Shown: positions 20,208 to 29,669 of the stretch, piece after piece | How positions within the stretch are numbered: position 1 is the first letter of the stretch | Layout of the letters: the number at the start of each line of letters is the position of its first letter | DNA from: Symsagittifera roscoffensis | Lineage: Eukaryota; Xenacoelomorpha; Acoela; Convolutidae | DNA length: 64,000 nt | Direction of reading: 5' to 3' | Assembly (NCBI RefSeq): GCF_963678635.1 | Contig: NC_087065.1 | Span: forward strand, 71,743,345 to 71,807,344 | Made by a program: the position numbers and the translations under genes | The notes under the pieces: model-generated | Database searches by the model: none | Told to the model about the DNA's origin: nothing | The model's input: the letters and a program-made list of their open reading frames with translations, nothing else

Positions 20208-21032
20208 TGTGATTTCTGCTTGCTCTTGTTTGTCTACTAGTTTTCGAAAATCTAAATCGGGTTCTCAAATTGAGGAGGGATGGGATGCTCTCTTTTTTAT
20301 TGCTATTTTCCTTAATTGAGGTGTTAAGGTCATCATTAAGATTTCTGTCATTTTTGTGTTTTTGTAGTCGTGTGTATTTAATGAATATGCTTTTCGAACT
20401 AGTGTTTCGATACGTACTGCTAATTGTTTGATGGTTTCATTTGGTAATCTGCGAATCTCATTACATAAAACTCTTTGTTGTTGTTTGTTTCTTTCGGAGT
20501 CAAACATTTTTGAAAATTCTTGTGTAATTCTTTTCCAATTTGATTTTATTTCTATAGGCAATACTGAAAACCATTTTTGGGCTGCGCCGTCTAGGGTTGT
20601 CTGTATCAACGCTGTGCGTCGATGTATCCAATTTTGATGTAGTGGCGTATTAATTGGTTCAGGTCCTATATTTAAAATTAAATTTGCTGTTACTGCATTT
20701 AAATAATCTTCTACAGAATATTCAGGGTCTGTTCCTGTGAATACCATTAATGGTTTGTTTGATGTTATTGATGATCCACCCATAAGGTATGGATTCATTG
20801 TCATTTGTAATGATTCTGCTGCATTTGGCATTTGTGAAAAATTCGAAAGTTGATTTTTTGTTATTTCGTGTTGTTGAAGGTAATATGGAAGTGGTATTTC
20901 ATTTTGCATTTGTGTTGGTTGATACGAGTGTGTAATCATTTGGTTTTGTGGCTGAATTGGTTGAAAAGATTGGGTATTTATTGGGTTTTGCATTTGCATT
21001 GGTTGTTGATTTTGTGTATCTGTTGGGTGTGG
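17823..21032 (-). repeat. In-frame 1605-bp tandem duplication within gag
   Basis: Unit 1 is 17823-19427 and unit 2 is 19428-21032. Aligned sites are exactly 1605 bases apart, for example the ATAACGGTTATTATAA junction at 17823 and 19428, and 18661 against 20266. 1605 is divisible by three, so the frame is kept. The two units differ at only a small number of positions, one of which creates the TGA stop in the upstream unit. The unit covers capsid, knuckle and the Asn/Arg/Ser-rich region. Confidence 0.92.
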
Positions 21033-21344
21033 AGAAAAAATTCTATGATATGTATACGGTTTTTGTACTCCTTGTCCACGATATTCTTGAGTGTATGGTG
21101 CAAATATATCTGGTTGTAAATAATCATCATCAGAGGATAAATAATCCGTTTGATGAGATGCTTGCTTTTTATATTCATTTTGTTGAAAGAATGGGTAATT
21201 TTCACTACGATCCTGTGGAGGATGTGAATTAGTTTGAAAATTTACTGAGTTGGTTGTTGCCATTGGGTTATCCCAATATCGAGATCTTATCTGATTATTA
21301 TTATTATTTCGTGGGGGTAGTTTGTTTTTGATGAATGTGCGTAA
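20265..21344 (-). pseudogene. gag: Gag N-terminal part with capsid, ended by nonsense codon
   Basis: ATG at 21263; the frame is already open from 21344, where it overlaps the previous ORF. About 80 Gln/Tyr/Asp-rich residues are followed by a Pro/Gln/Met-rich spacer and the first copy of the capsid-like domain, ending at TGA 20265-20267. In the second duplicated unit the aligned codon (18660-18662) is CGA for Arg, so this stop is a C-to-T change. Reading past it would continue in the same frame into the 852-codon ORF. Confidence 0.8.
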
Positions 21345-22558
21345 TTAGAATTGTGTTCCGCAAAAGTGTTTCTTGTGAACGTTCTGCGTGTTTTTGACGG
21401 TATTGTCAGGGGTCTATATGTTTGATAATCCATTTGTGAATATTTTGGAGCAACCGAAGGTTTAACGGTAGACTGTAATGTTACCTGTGCTAGTGAAGTG
21501 TTTGCATTTCTTGGTGTTGTTAAATTTGGACGTATTGGTGAAATATTTTGTTGTGTAGTTGTTGTTGTTTGTACAATTTCTTCATTTATGAAGTGTGATG
21601 GTGTTTGAATATCTTGTTGAGTGAGGTTCCTAGTTCCATTAAGGTTTTCATTGTGTATGACGGTCGAGTTTAAGCTGTTATTTCGCGTATCGGGTAAAAA
21701 TGTATTGTAGTTTAATGGTGTTGCATCAATTGTTAATGGTACTACTCTCACATAATCTCTGGTATAAGATATTGTACTTATTGCTTGACTTGCAATTGAT
21801 TGTGGGATATTTATAAATGCATAATGAGACCATTCGGGGTCCCAAACGTAGTCTGACTGTTCTGTGATGGCGGTATCATCGTTTGAATTTTGAGGTCTGA
21901 AATTTTTTCTTGCTTGTGAAATTAAATCTATATTATGTGTGAAATAATCTATTATAAACCATGCCAAAATTTTTTGTAAGTCATGTTTTGTATGTTGTAA
22001 AACGTCATCTTTAGTGAAATTTTCATTAATTATTAGTAGAAAAGTTGAAATTAGCGTGATTTCATGTCGTACCTTTATATGTTTGGATGTCTCTGTCGGT
22101 GAGACACTTGGGATTGGAATTTCGTTCTCTAATATTGAGATATAACTATATATTATGGCAAAAACTTCATTAGTGAATATGGAGTTTGCTCTTTGTGAGT
22201 TATGATATTGTATGCTTTTTATGTATTCTGAGAATACTTTTGAAAATTCTAAATCAAGGTCGTCTGTTTGAATTACATATTTGCGGTGATTCGGGTTTGG
22301 TGAGCTGAATTCTATGGTGTAGATTCCGTAGTGTTGTGTCAAATTACATATATCTTTCAGATAGTGATCAATAATTTGTCTTTTGATCTTTACATCTGGG
22401 AACTCTGCTTTACATGGGCTGATTCCGGGTTCAAATAAATTTAGTAGTAAATTCTTGCAAAGTATATGCTGTCCTCTATCATTAGGTGCATCTACGAGGA
22501 AGGGGAAGATATCGTCATCATCTGGACTATCTTCACTTGGAGTGTGTGTTTGGCTCAT
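21287..22558 (-). CDS. Unknown ORF before gag (423 codons)
   Basis: The ATG product begins MSQTHTPSEDSPDDDD, then has a predicted mainly helical region of about 200 residues (KVFSEYIKSIQ, AIIYSYISILE, LQKILAWFIIDYF) and a Thr/Asn/Ser/Pro-rich tail. It overlaps the preceding 153-codon ORF by 26 bases and overlaps the upstream-open Gag frame by 58 bases in the -1 register. I do not recognise it. Its place at the start suggests a matrix-like N-terminal Gag part or an extra structural protein. No canonical slippery heptamer is seen in the overlap with Gag. Confidence 0.55.
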   Translation of the reverse strand: MSQTHTPSEDSPDDDDIFPFLVDAPNDRGQHILCKNLLLNLFEPGISPCKAEFPDVKIKRQIIDHYLKDICNLTQHYGIYTIEFSSPNPNHRKYVIQTDDLDLEFSKVFSEYIKSIQYHNSQRANSIFTNEVFAIIYSYISILENEIPIPSVSPTETSKHIKVRHEITLISTFLLIINENFTKDDVLQHTKHDLQKILAWFIIDYFTHNIDLISQARKNFRPQNSNDDTAITEQSDYVWDPEWSHYAFINIPQSIASQAISTISYTRDYVRVVPLTIDATPLNYNTFLPDTRNNSLNSTVIHNENLNGTRNLTQQDIQTPSHFINEEIVQTTTTTQQNISPIRPNLTTPRNANTSLAQVTLQSTVKPSVAPKYSQMDYQTYRPLTIPSKTRRTFTRNTFAEHNSNYAHSSKTNYPHEIIIIIR

Positions 22559-22994
22559 TTTTTCGTTTAATGACTGTTAATAGGTAATTATCGATGTGTC
22601 TAATTGGTTGATTCCAATTATATAAATGTACTGGTTTGTATTGCTTTTTTATTCTTTTTTTTCCTCTTTTCGATGAATTTGAAGTGGTTTCTGAGTCGGA
22701 AAAATATAATTGATCGTGAATGGGGCAATTTTTATCTATAGATTCTTTTAATTTATAAAGTTCGTCTAAATTGCTGACTTCTGATTCTGAGAATGCGTTT
22801 CTATTTTTGGAAAATCTTTTTCGTGTTATTTGTCTTTGTTTAGTTATTATTTTTCTTTTTAGTGTTTGTCGTTTTGTTCTAATATATCCAACTGTTTGTG
22901 TGTGAGGTGTGATTACAAGGTCGTATTTTTTGTTATCTATTTCACAGTTGTGCAAAACGATTGTTTGTTTGTTTCCTAGATTTTTAAATGACAT
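22533..22994 (-). CDS. Unknown basic ORF, first in the retroelement
   Basis: A 153-codon ATG ORF, the first after the leader. It is strongly basic, with several Lys/Arg clusters (KRQTLKRKI, KRGKKRIKKQYK) and one acidic Ser patch (FSDSETTSNSS). The composition suggests a nucleic-acid-binding or nuclear protein, which is inference only. Its stop lies inside the start of the next ORF, with a 26-base overlap, as in coupled translation. No family recognised. Confidence 0.5.
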   Translation of the reverse strand: MSFKNLGNKQTIVLHNCEIDNKKYDLVITPHTQTVGYIRTKRQTLKRKIITKQRQITRKRFSKNRNAFSESEVSNLDELYKLKESIDKNCPIHDQLYFSDSETTSNSSKRGKKRIKKQYKPVHLYNWNQPIRHIDNYLLTVIKRKNEPNTHSK

Positions 22995-24243
22995 AAGGTT
23001 TAGGATGACGGATGCAAAAAGTTGTTAGATGATTTCTATTTTCTTAAATTGTTAGTCCTTACGATTTTTTGGTTAGCTTAACCTGGGTCTTTTTGTTCAG
23101 GGTTGGAGAGAAAAGTATATCGATTCCGAAGAATGATTTTTTACTTTCTCGTGGCTAGTATAAGCTAAGGTGTTAACTTACTTAATCTTACTTAAGGGTT
23201 GTGATTGTGTTCAAGGGTTGGAGAATAGTAAATCGATCCACAAGGTTCAGGTATAATTAGAACGCGAGTAGTTCGTTAGATACTATTTTAAACTTACTAA
23301 GTCTACGATTTATCCTGGGTCTGGTAAGAGGAGGGTTCAAGTGAAGGATGAATAACCGAAGTTCTTCACTGTTTATCCTAATTTGAATGGTTAGTTTTGT
23401 TGAAAAATTTCTATTAGTCTTGGGTATCGCGAAAGGGTTGGATAGTGAATCGACGTTTGAGGTCGTTAGACACTAACTAAGTGGGTGGGGGAGAACAAAA
23501 TTGTTCTTTTTGATCCAAGGAGAGGCCTTGATGATCAAGTTTTAAAATTTAATTAAAAAGAAAATGAATTAAGATCCAAGGATAAGCCTTGATGATCTGA
23601 TTTTAAAATTAAGTGAATTTAAGTTTAAAATGGTTTAAATTTGTTTAAGAAAAGATTTAGTGTTTTAATGATATTAGTGAGCTTATGATTGCTGTTATGT
23701 TTTAGGTGATGAAGCTGAGACAACTGATGATTTTATGATTACTAACAGTTTATTGTCATGCTACTAATTTTTATTTTGATTTTCAATAAATATTTTCCAA
23801 ACATGTTTTATATAATACTGCAGAATTTTAGGAAAACGATCTGAGATATTTTTATCAATCGTTATTGTATATTAATATTTTGTTTAGCGCCTGAAATGAG
23901 CATGAAGATTGACTTCAAGATTTAAGTTTGCAAATGAAAATCTAAATTCATTGCTAATAAAATTCTAAATGTAAAAAATTTGTGTTGGCTTTTGCCGTAC
24001 TATCATATAACTATTTGGTAAGTTTCTACTTTGTCGTATGTCATCTCTGGTTCGAGGTATTCTTCCAATTCCGGGTAGTTCTATTATCGTTCGGAATATT
24101 GGCTCTGATCTATTGAGTCGTAGAGACATTTCGATTAAATTATCGTCGTATAACATTTTAAAAATGTTTTGTCTAAATTCTAATCTATTTTTCGTTAATT
24201 CTAAGCTATTAAGGTCTTGTTTGAGACTTATGGTCGCACCAGA
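22995..24243 (-). other. 5' leader of the retroelement with repeated motifs
   Basis: About 1250 non-coding bases between the 5' LTR and the first ORF. Plus-strand view: GGGTTGGA followed by A/T sequence and ATCGA occurs at about 23100, 23214 and 23434. A second pair, GATCCAAGG.....CCTTGATGATC, occurs at about 23512 and 23574 and can fold on itself through CAAGG and CCTTG. Such leaders carry packaging or dimerisation signals in retroviruses, and repeated protein-binding sites in the gypsy element of flies. Which applies here is unknown. Confidence 0.55.
24225..24241 (-). other. Candidate tRNA primer-binding site
   Basis: On the minus strand the LTR ends ...AACTCA, then two bases, then TGGTGCGACCATAAGTC. 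The leading TGG pairs with the CCA end of a tRNA, and the position next to the 5' LTR is as expected. The matching tRNA would end in GACTTATGGTCGCACCA; I cannot assign the amino acid. Confidence 0.65.
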
Positions 24244-25528
24244 TGAGTTATAACCGAGGTGGTTAACTCATAGAGTAATTTCGGATAGGGTACACCGTCT
24301 GCTCGTCACGCTATCTTATTTTCGGCCGGATAGATTCGTGCAACTTCTTAGTCTAATACCGATCCTAATCTTACTCTTATACTATTCTAGTCTCAGGTTG
24401 TTTAACTAGTCTCTGCTAGGCTCAATAGATCTAGGGTATACTGGTTTATAGCGGCTGCTGAAGTTCTCTTGGAGAGGCAACTAATTTCTAAGTTAAATTC
24501 AAATCTCTCTGGTGCTGAAATTACAAGTAATTTCAGCACTTACAAATAAGTGGGTTGTTAGTTAGATGGATCATGATTGGTTAATATTAAATACTTTACA
24601 GTGGTAAAATATCTAATTTTTCCAATCATAAAATGTAGTTTAGATCAGGTTCCACCCATCCGGGTTTTACAGAGTTTTTTAGAATAGTTTTTCTGCAATT
24701 CAAAGGATGGATGATGGACGTTGGTATTTGGCGAACATCATATTTCTTCTGGGTTCTCCTGTTAGAGAAGTTCCAGGATCAATCGTTGTGTCTTCTTATG
24801 ACAACGACTGGGTTTTCTCAACAAACTCAAATCTGATTTCTTTTGTGTTCAACCTAGTCTGGGAATGGCGTGGAGATTGTGCGTGGAGGGGATGCCTGGT
24901 TACTCGGATCTGTACGTATACTTGAACATCGAGGTAGTCATTGGTCTAGTTCAATGAAGTCCTTTTCTGCGAAGTCAAGTCGTACTCTAAATCCTTTGAG
25001 TTGTGATTGTGGACGGCATATTGATTGTGGTTGGCCATTCTTTTTCGAGTGTAGTGGGGTCCTTTTGTCTTTGGATGTTCGTCTTTGGTGTTGTATGCTG
25101 ATCTATATACTGCAAGGTATAATTTACATTTTATAAAATTTTTATTAGTTCGGTGTTTTAATTATGATTTTGGTTAGTTGTTTTCACAAAAGCTTTTTGT
25201 TTTAGTTCGGTTATTTTGAAGAGTTACTCACCCTTGAGTACCTCTTATTAAAAATAGAAGTGTGGTCACAAAGCGTGGATGTAGCGCGGTGGGTTAGGTC
25301 GGCTATAGAGCATGCTCAGGACGTCCTCTCTGGTGGGTTAGGCCAGGAGTGGGAGTATGATTTCGTGCGGTTTCTGTGAGAGGTCCTGTTATGTGATAAC
25401 GTTTTATGTTGGGTTTATTGTGGTTTTTCTTATGTTTCGTTGGTTGTGTCCTTTTTTCAAAAATCAAATTGTTTTTGGTATGGGTTTGTCTTTTGACTTT
25501 TTTGTGTTTTATTATTTCTTTCTTAGAC
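24244..25528 (-). repeat. 5' LTR of the giant retrotransposon
   Basis: This is the same sequence as 4180-5509 apart from an indel of about 45 bases near 24840 and scattered single-base differences that I judge at a few percent. Its inner edge adjoins the primer-binding site. At the outer edge the similarity stops after TTCTTAGAC and the flank GAAAATTTTG follows. That flank does not repeat the left flank next to 4180. Confidence 0.85.
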
Positions 25529-27086
25529 GAAAATTTTGATAGACCTAGTTGTTTTTTCAATTTTCTTTTTTTCCGAATTTTAATTTTTTTAAATGTTTTT
25601 TGTTGTATCGTAAGCTCCTCTTCGCCTCTGTATTTTTACTTTGTGACAGGGTTTCATGCCTAATAACCCACAAGATGCTCTTTGGGAAGAGTTGGAAACA
25701 TCAAACGGTGTGCTATGGAATTATTTTTGTCTTCTTTTCCGTCGCAACTGTGTTAAATTGAATGCCTGAATGTCTGATTAAAGTTATTCAATTAAGGTAT
25801 ATATGACTTGAAAGTTCAACTAATACAACTACACTAATTGTTCCGACCAGCATTTTGTGGTAATTGCACAATAAGCGGCTACCATTGTTTTAATTCTATG
25901 GTTTTTATATAGCTAGTGGTGCGTAATGAAACAGTTTTCTGGTAGCTGGAAAACAAAACGCTCGGTGATTAAGCTTAATGGTCTCAATAACACCTTCCAA
26001 TGAAAAATTATCTTTGCCATAATTTAGGTTTGCTATAACTGGTCTTTTAGTGAGCGTGATGGTTTTTTTATGTGAATAACAGCGAACTTACCTTATTGTC
26101 GATTGAAGATTCAAAAAGTATCAAACTTTTAGTATAATCAATATTGCTTAGTTTCGCTTTATTCTATGATAAAATTGACATACCAGTTAAAAACCGAACC
26201 GGATTGCCATTTTTATGTTTCAAAACAAATTATTTAGTTTTTTTTTTAAAATGCCTTCAGGTTTTTAAAATGTCTTAAAATGCTAATGAGATTTTTCTTC
26301 GACAATCTTTCTTGAGAAATTTTCAGAAAATTTTTCATTCAGTTTTTGGTGTTAAAATAACAACGAAATGAAAATTGAAAGTTTTCAATTTTGGATATTT
26401 TTGTACTTTTTCACTTTTCTACAAAAATGCGGAGTTCTGAAATGAAATATATCTAGTGATAATAAGTTCACGTTTTGTCCTCTCTCAATTTTTTCATATT
26501 TAAAATCCCGCTTCGTGAAAATACATTTATTTTGATTGCATTCTCGAGTGAGTTTGGTACCACTCAAAGGGGCGGCGGTTTTACAGATCTGTGCCCAAAA
26601 CGCTTCCGGTAGTGTTTCAATTTTATACCAAACTCACAATATGTTGTTATGAATCACACATTAAAACAAGGGGTACTTTCCAGCAGATTAATTTGGTGCG
26701 GCCTCCCGACTATATCTTCTGAAATTTACGACAATCTGCTTTTGAAGTGGGACGGAAAGCCAGATTTGAGTTACCTCGAAATCTTGTTTATAGCGCTGGA
26801 AGGATATATTATGATACTGAATTATCTCTAATAATAAAAGTTTTGTTTTGACATTTAACGCTTCAAGATTAATAGCCGAAACGTGAGCGCCAAACTTGCC
26901 ATGTTCTGTGCCAAAAAGGAAAACAAACATAAATTTAATCTAAATAAAATACGAAAGGGTTAGAACAACTTTTAAGTTGGCATACAAAATGGGGTACATA
27001 AATAGCCTCAAAATTGTTTACGAAATCTATCCCTAGTTTTATATTAATTAATTACAAAAAAGTGTTTTTAAAATCATGTCGATGAC
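25529..27086. other. Intergenic, no recognised gene
   Basis: T- and A-rich sequence with only short, unsupported open frames. A fragment resembling the tail of the TTCCGACCA repeat family lies near 25845-25900 (GTTCCGACCA, then TGTGGTAATTGCACAATAAGCGGCTACC). Confidence 0.4.
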
Positions 27087-29669
27087 TCAGCAAAATCGGT
27101 GGGACATAAGTTTGTGTTTATCTAAATCGGCCTGCGCCTGTAGTAGCAGAGCTTGCGTAGGCAGGGGTGACGGCATTCGAAACTGCAGGAACTGTTTATC
27201 TTCTGAATTATCGGACGACAGTCTCACTTTTGGCGCCAAAATGGTCGCCGTAGGTTGTTGCTCTTCGCTGTCTTGGTAATCGCTGTGGTTGCCTCTCTGT
27301 ATAGGGTATGGACTGCTGTTAGAGAGAGGCGTGCCTTTAGTTCCGCCGTAGCTCGAGTTAGATTCGATTCTAGGCTTGCGGAATGATCCGAATCTGAGAA
27401 CCGAGTCGACATTTGGCACATCGTATATTTCGTGTTGTTGCGGCATCTGACCCGAGTTTAGCAACACGTCTGGTGTTCCTGTTGTTATGAGAATCGGAGA
27501 GTTCGGGTTTGCGAGAACAGTCGAGGCATACGAAGCTGTTGGCGATGTTTTTACGACTTCGGTTATGCTGTCGAAAACTAGGGGTTGCTGTTGCATGATG
27601 TAGTTCGGATCACTTCGGTTCGACCCGAACGAGTTTCGGCTCTGGAACATGTCAGGTGATCGGGAGCTCGTGATTACCCGAGTCGGCTGGATGATCGTCG
27701 GCTGGGCGAGGCTAGACTTGGTTGAACTTTGATGAACTAACGAGTACAGCCGAGAAGGGGAAGATGACCTTGAGGAGTTGTGATCTTGGACCTCGTGGGG
27801 GAAAATTGTTGGCATGTTTTTGGCGCGCATTTCGCAGAATGAGTCGGCACAGTAAATCGACTCCGGTTTCCGAACTGTAAAGTGAATAATTAAAAATACT
27901 ATTGAAACTCCAACCACTACTAGAATTATAAACGAAATAATCGAAATCAATAAAACTGTTGACACGCTGATTTTGATGACGTCACTTGAAGCAGAATTTT
28001 GCTGATTACTTAGTTCAACTTTGGCAACATTTATTCCCGAACACGGACCAAAATACTGAATTTCAACTCGTTTCGGGTCAAATCCGTCGCACTTTTCTCG
28101 GAAAAATTGTGAAGGTTCGTTCGAGTTTCCGTTATTTGCAAAGTTTGTATACAAATTGCTAATTTCGTCTTTGACTGAGCAGAGCGAGGCGTGATAATCG
28201 CTCAAACTAACGTTTATTCTCAAAGAAGAATCAATTGCGGGATAAAAGTCGTTTAGAAGAATCGAATTTGTTCTTTGCTTCATTAAACTCGGATAAGCCG
28301 TCGACAAAATACACCGAATCACATTCAGTTTAACTTCCGTGCTTTGTTCGAAAGATTTTGGAGGAAAATCAAAATTTATCGAAATGGCTTGATTCAATTG
28401 TAAATCTGCAGGTTGATTTTGAACAGTTATTACAAACTTTATACATTGGTCTTGTAGTAAACTAGGTTCCAGACAAAAAGTATGGTCGCCGATTTTGGAT
28501 TCGAGTCCTATGATTGTGATTCGAGACTCGCCGAGGTCCGTCGAATTGTTGATAAGTTGGATCCACTGGCTTCGTTCGCGCTCTTTTTTAGCATTAACTG
28601 TGTTTGCAAAATGACTTTCAGCTGTTGACAACATGTATGCTTTTTCATTTTGAACTAAATACGGCGATATTGGAATAACCATAATTTGGCCGACTTTGAG
28701 CGTAATTTTTTCTTCAAACATAAAATCCCAATTTATTGTATGTTTAATTTCAGGAGCGTTTGGATCTGTTATGATTTTATTAAAGTTCGTCGTCATTGGG
28801 ATATTTTTAACTTCTTCTTTGCTATTTGAGTCTTCATAAGTGGGTAATTTTTGAGGCTTATCGAGGCTGTATGTGATCCAATGCATTGGTTCGGGTCCTC
28901 CGAACTCAATTCTCCGAGTCTTCTCGTAGACTTCGTCGGCATATTTACAAACACCCGAGCACATTTTAATCACGATTCGTAATGCTAGTTGATCTGCTTT
29001 TTTCGATTGTATTGCTGGCGAGTTCGGCTTTTGGCAGTCGGGTGTTCGGTAAAAGTCATGTGCTGTTCCTATTTTCAAGTCATCCGAAGAAAGTTGTAAC
29101 TCGTTTTTCGCGGTTAGGAAGAATTTAATTCTCTCCTGTAAGTTTAAAAACTGATAGTGTATACTGAATAAGACAGTCATTAAAGTTGGATAAACTCCGA
29201 CACATTTTCTATCGAATCCTCCGCTTGAAATGTTGTAAGATGTTAACGGAATTGCTAAATTAACCGGCTCGATATTTAAAACTTTTATTCTGAATATATG
29301 CGAGCTGAGAGCTTCGCGGTCAAGGTAAGTCGCTATTACTCTAATTTGCACTTCGCCTATATCTTTAGATCCCGGAAGTCCAAGAAGCTCTCGGGTGAGC
29401 GGATCGAATTTCAGCCATGTCGGCAACGGGGTTTTCGGGACAACATGCACATCTACTGACTTTATGTTCGGCGAATGGAAAGCGGTAAGAGGTAGTTTAA
29501 ACTGGAACAGCGTCCCGTAGAACACTTTCTGATCTGGGATGTGAAATTTGTTCACGAGCGCCGCCGCTTTCGGTTCGCCATACGACTGAACAAAAAGTTC
29601 GGGTTTTGCAACAAGACAAAAAATAAGGGCGGTCAAAAGCTGACTAAAATATTGGGCAAACATATCCAA
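27087..29669 (-). CDS. Dystroglycan-like transmembrane protein, single exon
   Basis: An 860-codon uninterrupted ORF. An N-terminal signal peptide (about 1-28) is followed by a cadherin-like CADG domain (about 40-130) with IPDQKVFYGTLFQF, LPTWLKFDP and LLGLP. Next is a Cys-starting module like the dystroglycan S6 domain (about 150-230), a second cadherin-like region (about 320-430) and a juxtamembrane region ending near a GPCSG motif. One transmembrane helix (about 575-610) leads to a 250-residue Ser/Pro-rich cytoplasmic tail. Just inside the membrane MRAKNMPTIFPHEV parallels the vertebrate beta-dystroglycan juxtamembrane motif. Dystroglycan links extracellular matrix to dystrophin. The C-terminal PPPY motif that binds dystrophin in vertebrates is absent. 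A sarcoglycan-type protein is the alternative. Confidence 0.75.
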   Translation of the reverse strand: MDMFAQYFSQLLTALIFCLVAKPELFVQSYGEPKAAALVNKFHIPDQKVFYGTLFQFKLPLTAFHSPNIKSVDVHVVPKTPLPTWLKFDPLTRELLGLPGSKDIGEVQIRVIATYLDREALSSHIFRIKVLNIEPVNLAIPLTSYNISSGGFDRKCVGVYPTLMTVLFSIHYQFLNLQERIKFFLTAKNELQLSSDDLKIGTAHDFYRTPDCQKPNSPAIQSKKADQLALRIVIKMCSGVCKYADEVYEKTRRIEFGGPEPMHWITYSLDKPQKLPTYEDSNSKEEVKNIPMTTNFNKIITDPNAPEIKHTINWDFMFEEKITLKVGQIMVIPISPYLVQNEKAYMLSTAESHFANTVNAKKERERSQWIQLINNSTDLGESRITIIGLESKIGDHTFCLEPSLLQDQCIKFVITVQNQPADLQLNQAISINFDFPPKSFEQSTEVKLNVIRCILSTAYPSLMKQRTNSILLNDFYPAIDSSLRINVSLSDYHASLCSVKDEISNLYTNFANNGNSNEPSQFFREKCDGFDPKRVEIQYFGPCSGINVAKVELSNQQNSASSDVIKISVSTVLLISIISFIILVVVGVSIVFLIIHFTVRKPESIYCADSFCEMRAKNMPTIFPHEVQDHNSSRSSSPSRLYSLVHQSSTKSSLAQPTIIQPTRVITSSRSPDMFQSRNSFGSNRSDPNYIMQQQPLVFDSITEVVKTSPTASYASTVLANPNSPILITTGTPDVLLNSGQMPQQHEIYDVPNVDSVLRFGSFRKPRIESNSSYGGTKGTPLSNSSPYPIQRGNHSDYQDSEEQQPTATILAPKVRLSSDNSEDKQFLQFRMPSPLPTQALLLQAQADLDKHKLMSHRFC

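Larger units (their letters stand above)
4180..25528 (-). mobile_element. Giant env-bearing Ty3/gypsy-type LTR retrotransposon
   Basis: Near-identical direct repeats (4180-5509 and 24244-25528) bracket a minus-strand set of retroelement genes in Ty3/gypsy order: Gag with a CCHC knuckle, aspartic protease, reverse transcriptase, RNase H, integrase with a GPY/F-like C-terminus, then an envelope glycoprotein. The length of about 21.3 kb is far above the 5-10 kb usual for the family. The excess comes from long LTRs, a leader of about 1.25 kb, two ORFs before gag, a duplicated gag, a long P/S/T-rich ORF before env and two more ORFs after it. This copy is defective (nonsense codons in gag and pol; frame breaks in pol, env and the last ORF). 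Immediate target-site duplications are not visible, so one outer edge may be truncated. Confidence 0.88.
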
